From Lyngbya sp. PCC 8106 (GTDB taxonomy: Bacteria > Cyanobacteriota > Cyanobacteriia > Cyanobacteriales > Microcoleaceae): a DNA stretch of 33,210 nt. Below the pieces are notes generated by a model, which was given only the letters and a program-made list of their open reading frames with translations, ran no database searches and had not been told where the DNA came from. The position numbers and the translations under genes were made by a program. Positions within the stretch are counted from its first letter, which is position 1. Each line of letters starts with the position of its first letter. The stretch spans positions 1 to 33,210 of the forward strand of contig NZ_AAVU01000060.1 of the NCBI RefSeq assembly GCF_000169095.1, in the 5' to 3' direction. Below, piece after piece: positions 1 through 9,504 of the stretch.

Positions 1-558
1 CATCGTCGGGGACAACTGGTGGCGTTGCGCGGAAACCACGAACTGATGATGTTGCGGGCGCGTTCGGGTCATAGCTACGAACTCTATCATTGGTTAGCAG
101 CAGGAGGAGAAAGCACCTTAGCATCTTACTCGAAAACAGGTTCAGGTCGAGAACTCGCGAGTGTACCCGATGAACATTGGAATTTTTTGGAAAATATTTG
201 TGTGAATTGGTGGGAAACCCCGTCTCATTTTTTTGTTCATGCCAATGTTTATCCGAATTTACCGCTTAATCAACAACCCGAAAGAATGCTATTTTGGCAA
301 AAGTTTACCAATCCTGCCCCCCATTGTTCGGGAAAAACGATGGTTTGTGGTCATACCAGTCAAAAAAGCGGTGAACCGATTAGTATTGGTCATGCAATTT
401 GTATTGATACTTGGGTTTATGGGCGGGGTTGGTTGACCTGTTTGGATGTCGTTAGTGGTCGTATTTGGCAAGCCAATCAAACCGGACAATTAAAGATGGC
501 TTGGATTGATGATTATTATGGTAAACATCATCGTCGGTGTTCTCGGGCTGAAGCGTGA
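1..558 (+). CDS. PPP-family metallophosphatase, 5' end outside window
   Basis: This is the C-terminal part (186 codons) of a calcineurin-like serine/threonine or nucleotide phosphatase. The frame is open to base 1 and the first in-window codons read HRRGQLVALRGNHE, so the GTG at 19 is an internal valine and not a start. The GNHE metal-binding motif and the later VCGHT and IDTW motifs are visible; the GDxHG and GDxxDRG motifs must lie upstream of the window. It is closely related to the next gene (682-1386) and aligns with it along its whole visible length, so the pair is a tandem duplication. Expected activity is Mn/Fe-dependent dephosphorylation of a phosphoprotein or dinucleotide in the cytoplasm; the substrate cannot be told from sequence. 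Confidence 0.85.
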   Translation, partial: HRRGQLVALRGNHELMMLRARSGHSYELYHWLAAGGESTLASYSKTGSGRELASVPDEHWNFLENICVNWWETPSHFFVHANVYPNLPLNQQPERMLFWQKFTNPAPHCSGKTMVCGHTSQKSGEPISIGHAICIDTWVYGRGWLTCLDVVSGRIWQANQTGQLKMAWIDDYYGKHHRRCSRAEA

Positions 559-681
559 TTAATTCATTCTTAAATTTTTCCATTTAGATCACTGGACTAC
601 ATCACCATTCTCAAAATTTCGATACAATTAACGCCATCGACGGCATGAAAGATTAACTCTAAAAATTTAATTCGGAGATCT

Positions 682-1386
682 ATGCGAATTCTTGCTATTG
701 GTGATATACATGGCTGTTCTCAGGCGTTTGATACGCTGATGGAAGCCGTAAAACTTCAACCGACTGATCGCTTGATTACTTTAGGCGACTATGTAGATCG
801 AGGCCCCGACTCTAAAGGGATTATTGATCGTTTAATTGGATTAAATTATACCGGACAATTGGTAGCATTGCGCGGAAATCATGAGATTATGATGCTCGAT
901 GCTTACAGTTATCCTCATCGGTTAGAAGGGTGGTTTGCTTGCGGGGGACGAGAAACTCTAGCATCCTACGCACCTTCCTCAAAGAAAAAAGGGAAATTAA
1001 ATGATATTCCCGATGAACATTGGAATTTTATTACTAATATTTGTCAGGATTGGTGGGAAACAAAAGAGCATTTTTTTGTTCATGGGAATGTGAATCCTCA
1101 TAAACCTTTATCTAAACAATCTAGTCATGATTTATTTTGGACAAGGTTTTATCATGCTCAACCCCATTATTCAGGTAAAACGATGATTTGTGGTCATACG
1201 ACTCAAAAAAGCGGTCAGCCGATTAGTTTGGGGTATGCAATTTGTATTGATACTTGGGTTTATGGAAAGGGTTGGCTAACGTGTTTAGATGTCAATAGCG
1301 GTCAAATTTGGCAAGCCAACCAAAAAGGAGAACAACGCACTGCTTGGATCGAAGAGTTTAGCACTTATTGTGCGATTTCTTCATAA
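682..1386 (+). CDS. PPP-family metallophosphatase (complete)
   Basis: A 234-residue cytoplasmic metallophosphatase. All signature motifs are present in order: GDIHG (residues 7-11), GDYVDRG (about 36-42), GNHE (about 65-68), and downstream histidines in FVHGN and CGHT that complete the two-metal centre. The length fits bacterial PPP phosphatases such as ApaH/PrpA-like enzymes. The ATG start is preceded by GGAG about 6 bases upstream. It lies 123 bases after a paralogue with the same domain (1-558), from which it differs most in the stretch after GNHE. Whether it acts on phosphoproteins or on dinucleoside polyphosphates is not decidable here. Confidence 0.9.
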   Translation: MRILAIGDIHGCSQAFDTLMEAVKLQPTDRLITLGDYVDRGPDSKGIIDRLIGLNYTGQLVALRGNHEIMMLDAYSYPHRLEGWFACGGRETLASYAPSSKKKGKLNDIPDEHWNFITNICQDWWETKEHFFVHGNVNPHKPLSKQSSHDLFWTRFYHAQPHYSGKTMICGHTTQKSGQPISLGYAICIDTWVYGKGWLTCLDVNSGQIWQANQKGEQRTAWIEEFSTYCAISS

Positions 1387-1503
1387 GTTTTTATCCTGAG
1401 TTTCTCTATATTTTGTTTAATCAAAGAGTTCTAAAATCAGATCGAAAAAAATCGAGTATGATTGATCTTATCCTGATTGATCTACGACTTCCGTAGAAAT
1501 TTT

Positions 1504-2094
1504 ATGAGTTTAGATATCGCCGACCAGGTGATGGAGTCCTATACCCAAATTGACCAAGAGATAGAAACCTTTCAGGCTGAAACTCAACTGTATTGTCCGA
1601 CTGGATGCGGTTGGTGTTGCGAAAGTCCGAATGTAGAAGCGACGCCTTTAGAAATGTTACCTCTGGTGGTGGAATTGTTTCAACGGGGAGAGATTCAAGA
1701 GTGGCTTAAACTCGCCGAGGAGTCGGATTTTCAAGGGCAATGTATTTTCTACAAACCAGACCCGTTTGTGATGGGAAATGGTCGCTGTCAGGTGTATCAT
1801 TCACGGCCTACAATTTGTCGGTTGTTTGGGTTTGCGACGGTAACATCTAAGTCAGGAGAGGTACAGTTAGCCGCTTGTGTTCGTCATAAAGCAGCTATGC
1901 CTGATATTGTCGCACAAACTCAAGCCGCAATTGATGAAAACAGGGTTAACCCTCCGAATTTTGCCGATATTTCCCAACAAATAGCCAGTTTAGAACCGGG
2001 GTTTGGTCATCAGCGTTTACCCATTAACGAAGCGTTGAAAGTGGCGGTTCAAAAGGTCGGACTTTATTTGCAAATGTTGGGTCAAAATGAATAG
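1504..2094 (+). CDS. YkgJ-family cysteine-cluster protein
   Basis: A 196-residue soluble protein of the YkgJ/UPF0153 family, thought to bind zinc or an iron-sulfur cluster. The cysteine pattern is clear: CPTGCGWCC near residues 32-40, then a cysteine in GQCIFY, and GRCQVYHSRPTICRLFG with the conserved R-P-x-x-C-R-x-(F/Y) core. The frame is open back to a TTG at 1477, but the ATG at 1504 gives the usual N-terminus (MSLDIADQ) and is preferred. The function of the family is not established beyond metal chelation. It stands alone, between the phosphatase pair and a convergent membrane-protein gene. Confidence 0.85.
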   Translation: MSLDIADQVMESYTQIDQEIETFQAETQLYCPTGCGWCCESPNVEATPLEMLPLVVELFQRGEIQEWLKLAEESDFQGQCIFYKPDPFVMGNGRCQVYHSRPTICRLFGFATVTSKSGEVQLAACVRHKAAMPDIVAQTQAAIDENRVNPPNFADISQQIASLEPGFGHQRLPINEALKVAVQKVGLYLQMLGQNE

Positions 2095-2119
2095 AAAGGT
2101 GATCGACAATCTCTGTAGA

Positions 2120-2773
2120 TTATTTTAACTTTTGAGTTCGATGGCGACGATACCAAGTCGCCCCAAAAACCAGCATTCCGATTAAACTCAAGGCTGTAAT
2201 TAAGGGTAATATTTCTCCTGTTTTAACGGCTTTTAGACCCGAACTTCCTAGCATCACAAACGGCAAAAGACCGGGAATAGTTCCGAGTGTTGTACCGATG
2301 AAATAATCTTTAAAGGAAATAGACGTTAAACCCGAGGTAAAATTAACCAAACCATAGGGAATTATGGGTAATAATCGAATGGCAAACAGATAAAATAATC
2401 CCCCTTGATGAATTTCTGCATCTAGAACTTGCCAACGTCCCGCTAATTTATTTTTAACCCATTTTCGCCCAACTGTTCGAGTAAAAGTAAACGCAATCAT
2501 AGCGGCTGTTATCGCTGCAATACTCGTCCAAAGTGTTCCCCACCACACCCCAAAAAACGCCCCACCCAGTAGGTTTAAAGCGGTAGAAGGTAAAATTAAA
2601 ATTGTGGCAACAGTATAAACAAAAATGTACAAAATTGGGGCAAATATTCCCATCTTTTGTAACTGAGTTTGAAGACGTTCGGAGTCAAAAAAACTGAGAA
2701 TGTAAAACGCAACAACTGTAATCAAAATACAGAAAAGAATTAATTTAATAAGTTCAGTTTTGTTTTTGAACAT
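2120..2773 (-). CDS. TVP38/TMEM64 (DedA-like, VTT domain) membrane protein
   Basis: A 217-residue integral membrane protein of the SNARE-associated/VTT domain superfamily. An N-terminal hydrophobic segment (about 9-27) is followed by the re-entrant region with YTVATILILPST and NLLGGAFFG (about 53-75), then the diagnostic FAIRLLPIIPYGLVN motif (about 130-145) and the GTIPG motif (about 165). These are the hallmarks of the family, some members of which are lipid scramblases or undecaprenyl-phosphate flippases. The gene lies 20 bases downstream of the glycosyltransferase gene on the same strand, so the two are probably cotranscribed. The pairing suggests, as an inference, a lipid-carrier or envelope role. 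Confidence 0.9.
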   Translation of the reverse strand: MFKNKTELIKLILFCILITVVAFYILSFFDSERLQTQLQKMGIFAPILYIFVYTVATILILPSTALNLLGGAFFGVWWGTLWTSIAAITAAMIAFTFTRTVGRKWVKNKLAGRWQVLDAEIHQGGLFYLFAIRLLPIIPYGLVNFTSGLTSISFKDYFIGTTLGTIPGLLPFVMLGSSGLKAVKTGEILPLITALSLIGMLVFGATWYRRHRTQKLK

Positions 2774-2792
2774 GGATTAAAATCATCTAGTT

Positions 2793-3758
2793 TCAATTTT
2801 TAGGAATGTCTTTTTCAAACCCATAACAGTCTCGGACAATATACAAAGGTCGTCGTTTAACCTCATCGTGAACTCGACTTAAATATTCCCCAATTACCCC
2901 TAAACTCACCAACTGAACCCCGCCCAAAAACAACGTTACCACCATAATAGAAGCATAACCCGGAACATCAATTCCTAAAATTAACGTTCTCAAAATTAAA
3001 AAAGTTGCATAGAGAAATGCCAACAAAGAAATTAACAATCCAATATAACTCCAAACTTTTAAGGGTAAAGAACTAAAAGACGTAATTCCATCTAAAGCAA
3101 AATTCCAAAGTTGCCAATAATTCCACTTTGTTTCTCCTTTAGAACGAGGTGGACGATCATATTCAATCGCAATTTGTTTAAAGCCAACCCAAGAAAATAA
3201 ACCCTTCATAAATCGATGTCGTTCTGGGAGTCGTTTTAAAGCTTCTACTACCCGTCTATCCATTAACCGAAAATCACCCGTATCACGAGGAATTGGAACA
3301 GGTGTCATCTTGCTAATAATCCGATAAAATGCACCCGCAGTTTTTTGTTTTAGCCAAGTTTCACCCTGACGTGATCGCCGTTTACAATACACAACATCAT
3401 AGCCGTCTTGCCATTTTAAAATCAAGTCTCCGATTAATTCAGGTGGATCTTGTAAATCTGCATCAATAGGAATTACCGCCTCACCTATTGCATATTCAAT
3501 TCCTGCGGTTAACGCAATTTCTTTGCCAAAGTTACGCGAAAAATTAACAACTTTAATCATCGGATTAGAATGATGATATTCAATCAAGCGTTTTAACGTA
3601 TTATCACGACTTCCATCATCGACACAAATAATCTCATAGGTGAGATGAAGTTGATCAAGAACGATCATCAATCGAGTAAATAAATCATCAAGATTGGGTT
3701 CCTCATTGTAGCAAGGAATCACCACAGAAAGCACCACAGAGTCAAGATTTGAAACCAT
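2793..3758 (-). CDS. Family 2 glycosyltransferase, membrane-anchored (DPM1/GtrB type)
   Basis: A 321-residue glycosyltransferase likely to load a sugar onto a polyprenyl phosphate. The GT-A fold begins with VVLSVVIPCYNEE, the DxD-type metal site is in PIDADLQDPPEL, and the DTGDFRLMDRR and KWNYW motifs are typical of GtrB/DPM1 enzymes. Two transmembrane helices follow near the C-terminus (about residues 235-260 and 270-295). The frame extends upstream to a TTG at 3815, but the added residues are not family-like and no ribosome binding site supports it, so the ATG at 3758 was chosen. It is followed at 20 bases by the VTT-domain gene. Confidence 0.9.
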   Translation of the reverse strand: MVSNLDSVVLSVVIPCYNEEPNLDDLFTRLMIVLDQLHLTYEIICVDDGSRDNTLKRLIEYHHSNPMIKVVNFSRNFGKEIALTAGIEYAIGEAVIPIDADLQDPPELIGDLILKWQDGYDVVYCKRRSRQGETWLKQKTAGAFYRIISKMTPVPIPRDTGDFRLMDRRVVEALKRLPERHRFMKGLFSWVGFKQIAIEYDRPPRSKGETKWNYWQLWNFALDGITSFSSLPLKVWSYIGLLISLLAFLYATFLILRTLILGIDVPGYASIMVVTLFLGGVQLVSLGVIGEYLSRVHDEVKRRPLYIVRDCYGFEKDIPKN

Positions 3759-3966
3759 ATTCACATATCCGCTAAAATAGAGGAGAAAGGTAATATCTCC
3801 ATGATCTATTATCAATGACAGCAGTATAGATGTTGAAAATCAGGTTTATGTTGCCAAAAAACAATTACAATTAAAATCTAAATATAGGGTACGCTGACAC
3901 GCTAGGAACATACTTGTTAATCGAGTCAACACTCCGATCAGTTTTAAAATTAAATGGGATTGCTAT

Positions 3967-6900
3967 ATGAAACGGATTGTATTAATTGCTGGATTTGAAT
4001 CCTTTAACGCTGATTTGTACCGTCAGGCGGCGAATTTAGCCTCTAGTCGCTGTCAGAATTTAAAAATTGATGTTTTTAGCGATCGCGCAATTAACAGCGA
4101 ACCCGAGGTAGTAGAGGCGGCCCTGCAACAAGCGGATGTGTTTTTTGCCAGTTTATTGTTTGACTATGATCAAGTTTTGTGGTTGCGGGAACGAGTCCAA
4201 AATATTCCCATTCGTTTAGTGTTTGAGTCGGCGTTAGAGTTGATGAGTTTAACTCAAATTGGGGCATTTAAAATCGGCGATAAACCGAAAGGAATGCCGA
4301 AACCCGTTCAATTTATCCTCAGTAAATTTTCGAGTGGACGGGAAGAAGATAAACTTGCCGGATATATTAGCTTTTTGAAAACTGGGCCGAAATTATTAAA
4401 GTTTGTACCCGTTAAAAAAGTTCAAGACCTCCGCAATTGGTTGATTATTTACGGCTATTGGAATGCGGGCGGAAGTGAGAATGTTGCCGCCATGTTTTGG
4501 ACAATTGCCGAAAACTATTTAGCTTTAAAAATTGGGGAAATTCCGCCTCCAATTGAAACGCCCAATATGGGTTTACTGCATCCAGATTATCCGGGTTATT
4601 TTGAATCTCCGAAACAGTATTTAGATTGGTATCAACAAAACAGAGAAAACTGTCAAAATTCGGGTGTTGTTGGAATTTTACTCTATCGCAAACACGTTAT
4701 TACCAAACAACCCTATATTCCCCAATTAATTCGTTATTTTGAACAAGCAGGATTAATCCCTTTACCCATATTTATTAACGGCGTTGAAGGTCATGTAGCA
4801 GTCAGAGATTGGATGACAACCGCCTACGAAACCCAACAGCGTCAACAGGGAAATATTGAAACATTATCGTTATCAAAAGAAGCCGTTGAAGTGGATGCTA
4901 TTGTCTCTACCATTGGCTTTCCTCTCGTTGGTGGCCCGGCCGGTTCAATGGAAGCCGGAAGACAAGTAGATATTGCTAAAAAAATCCTCACGGCTAAGAA
5001 TATTCCTTATCTGATTGCAGCGCCTTTACTCATTCAAGATATTTATTCTTGGACTCGTCAAGGAATTGGCGGTTTACAAAGTGTTGTTCTTTATGCTTTA
5101 CCTGAACTTGATGGGGCAATTGATACGGTTCCTTTAGGCGGTTTAGTCGGAGAAAATATCTATATTATTCCTGAACGAGTTAAGCGGTTAACAGGACGAG
5201 TTAAAAATTGGATTAACTTACGAAAAACCTCCGCTTCTGACCGAAAAATCGCAATTATCTTATATGGTTTTCCTCCCGGTTATGGGGCAACAGGAACCGC
5301 AGCGTTATTAAACGTTCCCCGCAGTTTAATTAAGTTTCTGAATGCGTTAAAATCACAGGGTTATAGTGTTGGGGAAATTCCCGAAGATGGGGAAGAATTG
5401 ATTAAACAAGTTAAAGAAGCAGACGAAGATGTTACCGGAATTCTCTCTAAATACAACGGTAAAAAGAGAACAATTGTTAATGTTAAAACTCTCGATAAAT
5501 GGTTGGGTTATTTATTCACAACCCGCATTGAAAAACAATGGAAATCTCTGACTGGAACAGGAATTCAAACTGATGGTGAAGATTTCAATATTGGGGGCGT
5601 TCAACTGGGGAATATTTGGATTGGAGTTCAGCCCCCATTAGGCATTTCCGGCGACCCAATGCGGTTAATGTTTGAACGAGATTTAACCCCTCATCCTCAA
5701 TATGTTGCCTACTATAAATGGCTGCAAAATGAATTTAAAGCTGATGCTATTGTTCACTTTGGAATGCACGGAACGGTTGAATGGTTGCCTGGTTCTCCGT
5801 TGGGAAATACGGGTTATTCTTGGTCGGATATTTTACTTGGAAATCTCCCCAACCTGTATATTTATGCGGCGAATAATCCCTCAGAATCAATATTAGCTAA
5901 ACGTCGCGGCTATGGAGTTTTAATTTCTCATAATGTGCCGCCCTATAGTCGGGCTGGACTCTATAAAGAATTGGTTTCACTACGAGATTTAATTGCCGAA
6001 TATCGAGAAGACCCCCAGAAAAATTCGGCTTTACAGTCAGCAATTTCTAAAAAGATTGTTGATACGGGTTTGGATGTCGATTGTCCCTTTGAAGAAGCCA
6101 AAAAACTCGGGATTGAATTTAATCTCGAAACCGCCCGAATGTTTAGTGTTGAGTCTCTATCTCACTATTTTGTCAAGGTTTATGAATATCTACAAATCGT
6201 CGAACAACGTCTATTTTCATCGGGGTTACATACATTAGGAGAAGCCCCCACAGAAGAAGCGTTAGACTCTTATCTCCAGGCTTATTTTGACGGACAAGCA
6301 ACAACAGAAATAGATGTTAACACCCATCCCCAAGCCCAAATGATTCGGGATTTATTAATGCAAACCACCGACGAATTAACAAATTTATTAAGGGGTTTAA
6401 ATGGCGAATATGTTCCCCCTGCCCCCGGAGGAGATTTATTAAGAGATGGGCCGGGAGTTTTGCCAACAGGTCGCAATATTCATGCGTTAGACCCGTATAG
6501 AATGCCTTCTCCGGCAGCCTATGAACGAGGCCGAGAAATTGCCAAGAAAATCATTACTCAAGAGTTAGAAGAAAATAACAAATATCCCGAAACTGTTGCC
6601 GTGATGTTGTGGGGTTTAGATGCGATTAAAACCCGGGGAGAATCGATTGGAATTTTGTTAGAATTAGTTGGTGCAGAACCCCTCAAAGAAGGCACAGGTC
6701 GCATCGTTCGTTATCAACTCAAACCGTTAACAGAAGTCGGTCATCCGCGTATTGATGTGTTGGGGAATCTTTCGGGTATTTTCCGCGATAGTTTTGTGAA
6801 TATTATTGAGTTAATTGATGACCTGTTTCAACGGGCAGCAAATGCGGATGAACCTCTCGAACAAAACTACATTAGAAAACACGCTTTAGAATTGCAATCT

Positions 6901-7644
6901 CAAGGCGTTGAGAATCCTTCCGCCCGTCTTTTTTCTAATCCTGCGGGTGATTTTGGGTCGTTAGTAAATGACCGGGTTGTTGATGGAAATTGGGAATCTG
7001 GAGATGAACTCGCCCAAACCTGGGAAGGACGAAATGTGTTTAGTTATGGACGCAAAGATAAAGGTCAAGCTAGACCCGAAGTGATGACGCAATTACTAAA
7101 AACAACTGAAAGAATTGTGCAGGAAATTGACTCTGTTGAGTATGGTTTAACAGATATTCAAGAATATTATGCGAATACAGGTGCTTTGAAACGGGCGGCT
7201 GAAAAAAAACAGGGTAAAAAAGTTAATACTAGCTTTGTCGAAAGCTTTTCAAAAGATACCACACCTCGCAATTTAGAAGACTTACTTCGCATGGAATATC
7301 GCACTAAATTGTTAAATCCAAAATGGGCAGAATCGATGTCAAATCAAGGCAGTGGCGGCGCTTATGAAATCTCTCAACGGATGACGGCTTTAATGGGTTG
7401 GGGCGGAACTGTGAATTTTAAGGATAATTGGGTTTATGACCAAGCCGCAGAAACCTATGCGTTAGATGAACAAATGGCGGAAAAATTACGCCAAGCAAAC
7501 CCCGAAGCGTTTCGGAATATTGTTAGCCGAATGTTAGAAGCAAATGGTCGGGGTTTATGGGAAACTGACTCAGAAAAATTACAAAAATTACAACAGTTAT
7601 ATGAGTCAGCCGAAGCTGATATCGAAGGAGTTAAAATCCAGTAA
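3967..7644 (+). CDS. bchH: Magnesium/cobalt chelatase large subunit, BchH/ChlH-like
   Basis: A 1225-residue CobN/Mg-chelatase family protein, the porphyrin-binding subunit of an ATP-dependent metal chelatase. The conserved core is clear: FGMHGTVEWLPG (residues about 598-609), then NLYIYAANNPSE and AKRRGYG. The GMHGTVEWLPG form is what I associate with bacteriochlorophyll-type BchH rather than with standard cyanobacterial ChlH, and the protein is about 100 residues shorter than the roughly 1330-residue ChlH. It is therefore more likely a second chelatase paralogue than the main chlorophyll enzyme. It could insert Mg or Co; no cobalamin riboswitch was seen upstream, and no ChlD/ChlI genes are nearby. 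A strong terminator follows. Confidence 0.85.
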   Translation: MKRIVLIAGFESFNADLYRQAANLASSRCQNLKIDVFSDRAINSEPEVVEAALQQADVFFASLLFDYDQVLWLRERVQNIPIRLVFESALELMSLTQIGAFKIGDKPKGMPKPVQFILSKFSSGREEDKLAGYISFLKTGPKLLKFVPVKKVQDLRNWLIIYGYWNAGGSENVAAMFWTIAENYLALKIGEIPPPIETPNMGLLHPDYPGYFESPKQYLDWYQQNRENCQNSGVVGILLYRKHVITKQPYIPQLIRYFEQAGLIPLPIFINGVEGHVAVRDWMTTAYETQQRQQGNIETLSLSKEAVEVDAIVSTIGFPLVGGPAGSMEAGRQVDIAKKILTAKNIPYLIAAPLLIQDIYSWTRQGIGGLQSVVLYALPELDGAIDTVPLGGLVGENIYIIPERVKRLTGRVKNWINLRKTSASDRKIAIILYGFPPGYGATGTAALLNVPRSLIKFLNALKSQGYSVGEIPEDGEELIKQVKEADEDVTGILSKYNGKKRTIVNVKTLDKWLGYLFTTRIEKQWKSLTGTGIQTDGEDFNIGGVQLGNIWIGVQPPLGISGDPMRLMFERDLTPHPQYVAYYKWLQNEFKADAIVHFGMHGTVEWLPGSPLGNTGYSWSDILLGNLPNLYIYAANNPSESILAKRRGYGVLISHNVPPYSRAGLYKELVSLRDLIAEYREDPQKNSALQSAISKKIVDTGLDVDCPFEEAKKLGIEFNLETARMFSVESLSHYFVKVYEYLQIVEQRLFSSGLHTLGEAPTEEALDSYLQAYFDGQATTEIDVNTHPQAQMIRDLLMQTTDELTNLLRGLNGEYVPPAPGGDLLRDGPGVLPTGRNIHALDPYRMPSPAAYERGREIAKKIITQELEENNKYPETVAVMLWGLDAIKTRGESIGILLELVGAEPLKEGTGRIVRYQLKPLTEVGHPRIDVLGNLSGIFRDSFVNIIELIDDLFQRAANADEPLEQNYIRKHALELQSQGVENPSARLFSNPAGDFGSLVNDRVVDGNWESGDELAQTWEGRNVFSYGRKDKGQARPEVMTQLLKTTERIVQEIDSVEYGLTDIQEYYANTGALKRAAEKKQGKKVNTSFVESFSKDTTPRNLEDLLRMEYRTKLLNPKWAESMSNQGSGGAYEISQRMTALMGWGGTVNFKDNWVYDQAAETYALDEQMAEKLRQANPEAFRNIVSRMLEANGRGLWETDSEKLQKLQQLYESAEADIEGVKIQ

Positions 7645-7655
7645 TATAGACAAAG

Positions 7656-7689
7656 AAAAACCCGGTAACTTTATCGAAACCGGGTTTTT
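7656..7689 (+). terminator. Rho-independent terminator after the chelatase gene
   Basis: An 11-base perfect inverted repeat (AAAAACCCGGT at 7656-7666 and its complement at 7679-7689) encloses a 12-base loop and ends in a run of T. The A-tract on the left side makes it functional in both directions, which fits its position between convergent genes. Confidence 0.9.
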
Positions 7690-7703
7690 GGAAAATATTT
7701 GTC

Positions 7704-8573
7704 TTAATTCGTGTTTTCTGAATCGGTTTCTGAGGGAAACTGTTCGAGAAAAGCGATAACTTCAGCAATCTCTGTAAAATCCAACAATTCCTCACCCAAA
7801 GCGTCTAACTGAGTGAGAGATAAACTCCGAATTTGTTGGGGAAGTTGAGGGGGAAGTTCACCAAACCGACGAGTTAATTGACGAATAATTAAACTCGCTT
7901 CTCCTTCTCCTCGTCCCCGTTGAACACCTTGACGAACTCCTTGTTGCAGAATATCTTGATAGATAACAGATTCTCGCATAATATCCTCCCGGAGTAATTG
8001 TTGAATCAGGGTTTTATCATATCTTAAACCCGCTATAATTTGAACTGCGGCTAAGACATTTCGACGCTGTTCTATTGCTTCAATTTTAGCCACTTCTGCG
8101 GCGACTTGGGTTAACAACGTTTCTGGGGAATTGGTTTGGGCTAGAGGTGCTAAGGGTAACAAAGCCCTATCATTAAGAAAAATAGCGGGATTTTGTTCCC
8201 ACATCCGTATCACTCGATAGCGATGTCGGGTGGTTTCCGTGACAAATTCTTCGGTAAAAACCACTTCCGAAGTTGTCGTTTGCAGAAAAATAATAAACTG
8301 TTGAATAGGGCGGCGATATTTGCGGTAAAGTCTCACCCAATAGTCCAACATCCGCAACGGTAAAGGCGGTTCGGAGGTGGGTTGAGTTTGAAATTCTAGA
8401 TGCAAAATTTGCTCGGATGTTTCTAAAAACGTGATAGCATCCGCACTAATGGGTTCGAGACTGAGTTCGGTTTTAAGAACTTGAATAGTTCCGGGATTCG
8501 TTCCCAGTAACCAACGAGCAAAAGTAGCCGGAGATTCTTCAGCAAGCCGTTTACAAAGGTTATCGTAAGCCAA
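7704..8573 (-). CDS. Rpn-family PD-(D/E)XK nuclease-like protein with DUF4351 tail
   Basis: A 289-residue protein of the cyanobacterial recombination-promoting nuclease/putative transposase group. The N-terminal PD-(D/E)XK-like core shows SADAITFL and LHLEFQTQ, where D and ExQ occupy the catalytic positions. The C-terminal 55 residues (from about SLIIRQLTRRFG) match the DUF4351 helical domain. The stretch RQGVQRGRGEGEAS is the usual low-complexity linker. The start is a TTG; the resulting MAYDNLCKRLAE is the normal family N-terminus, and a stop codon lies only seven codons upstream. Such genes are multicopy and mobile-looking in filamentous cyanobacteria; the biological role is unclear. Confidence 0.85.
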   Translation of the reverse strand: MAYDNLCKRLAEESPATFARWLLGTNPGTIQVLKTELSLEPISADAITFLETSEQILHLEFQTQPTSEPPLPLRMLDYWVRLYRKYRRPIQQFIIFLQTTTSEVVFTEEFVTETTRHRYRVIRMWEQNPAIFLNDRALLPLAPLAQTNSPETLLTQVAAEVAKIEAIEQRRNVLAAVQIIAGLRYDKTLIQQLLREDIMRESVIYQDILQQGVRQGVQRGRGEGEASLIIRQLTRRFGELPPQLPQQIRSLSLTQLDALGEELLDFTEIAEVIAFLEQFPSETDSENTN

Positions 8574-8661
8574 TGTTAGCCGATGAAAATATTATTGTTT
8601 GATTTTACAATATTTGGTCAATATAGGCTTGTATTTTAAGTGATTGTAAACTTTAACCCGT

Positions 8662-9372
8662 TTACCGACTTTCAGAAAGCCATCCAGTTGTCCACGCGGC
8701 ACCAAAAATCATTCCATGATTACCATTACCCGAATGATCTCTAACAATATTACCAGAACCTTCATCAAAAGACCAATAACCAATCAGTCCGGGTTTTCTA
8801 CCTCGAATAGACTTGAGCATTCCTGAGCGTATTTCTGCATCACTCAACGCCCAATTCCAAATACTGACTTCATCAATTTTACCTTTAAAGTGTGTAGCAG
8901 AGGGATTCACTGAGTCCCAACCAATTAAGAGAGGATGTTCGGAGGAAATACTATAGTTTTCAATCCGAGAACTTGTAAAAGCTCCAATTTGTTTTCCATC
9001 GGCGAAATATGTAATGTTATTCCACTGTTTACGAGCTACAAAGTGATGCCATTGATTATCAAGTAAGTTGGGTTGATTCGGATAGTGAATCCAATTGGTA
9101 TTACTATATTGAACAAAGGGAATTTTATTCTTACTTTCTCTCCATTGACCATGAAATCCAAAGAGAAATCCTGTTCCTTCTCTTTGGCGATTAGACATAA
9201 TCTGAGGATGATAAGCTTGTTGTTCACTTTCTAGTCCATAAACCATTGCTGAAAAGGTAAAATCCCCGCTGCCAATCTGGTTAATTATACGATTGTTCTT
9301 AATCTCGACATAATCATCAACTCCATCAAATAACAAGGCAAAACTTTGTTGACGGCTGAAAAAGATTGACAT
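8662..9372 (-). CDS. LamG/concanavalin A-like domain protein
   Basis: A 236-residue protein made almost entirely of one LamG-like jelly-roll domain. Typical strands are visible: LLFDGVDDYVEI at the start, WHHFVARKQWNNITYFADGKQIG in the middle, GKIDEVSIWNWALSDAEI, and a closing GLIGYWSFDEGSG with HSGNGNHG. These domains bind carbohydrates or protein ligands, usually outside the cell, yet no signal peptide or anchor is visible in this copy. It could be secreted by a leaderless route or be a fragment of a larger surface protein. It lies next to the Rpn-type gene on the same strand in an accessory-looking stretch. Confidence 0.8.
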   Translation of the reverse strand: MSIFFSRQQSFALLFDGVDDYVEIKNNRIINQIGSGDFTFSAMVYGLESEQQAYHPQIMSNRQREGTGFLFGFHGQWRESKNKIPFVQYSNTNWIHYPNQPNLLDNQWHHFVARKQWNNITYFADGKQIGAFTSSRIENYSISSEHPLLIGWDSVNPSATHFKGKIDEVSIWNWALSDAEIRSGMLKSIRGRKPGLIGYWSFDEGSGNIVRDHSGNGNHGMIFGAAWTTGWLSESR

Positions 9373-9444
9373 AAGTAATATTATTTTTTGGGGTTTAGAA
9401 TAGACTTGGAAAATATGTTATTATTAAATGATATCACAAACTTA

Positions 9445-9468
9445 AGGATTGATATAATATCATATCCT
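9445..9468. repeat. Imperfect inverted repeat
   Basis: A near-palindrome in which AGGATTGATAT pairs with ATATCATATCCT with one bulge. It lies in the AT-rich gap between the divergent LamG and CruP-like genes and could be an operator or simply chance AT-rich structure. Confidence 0.4.
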
Positions 9469-9504
9469 GTTAATTAATGCGTATTAGGTCGTGAGGCGGT
9501 TTAA

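Noticed and set aside
3816..3966. Cobalamin riboswitch upstream of the chelatase subunit
   Set aside because: The gap is only 151 bases and I saw no B12-box-like conserved core.
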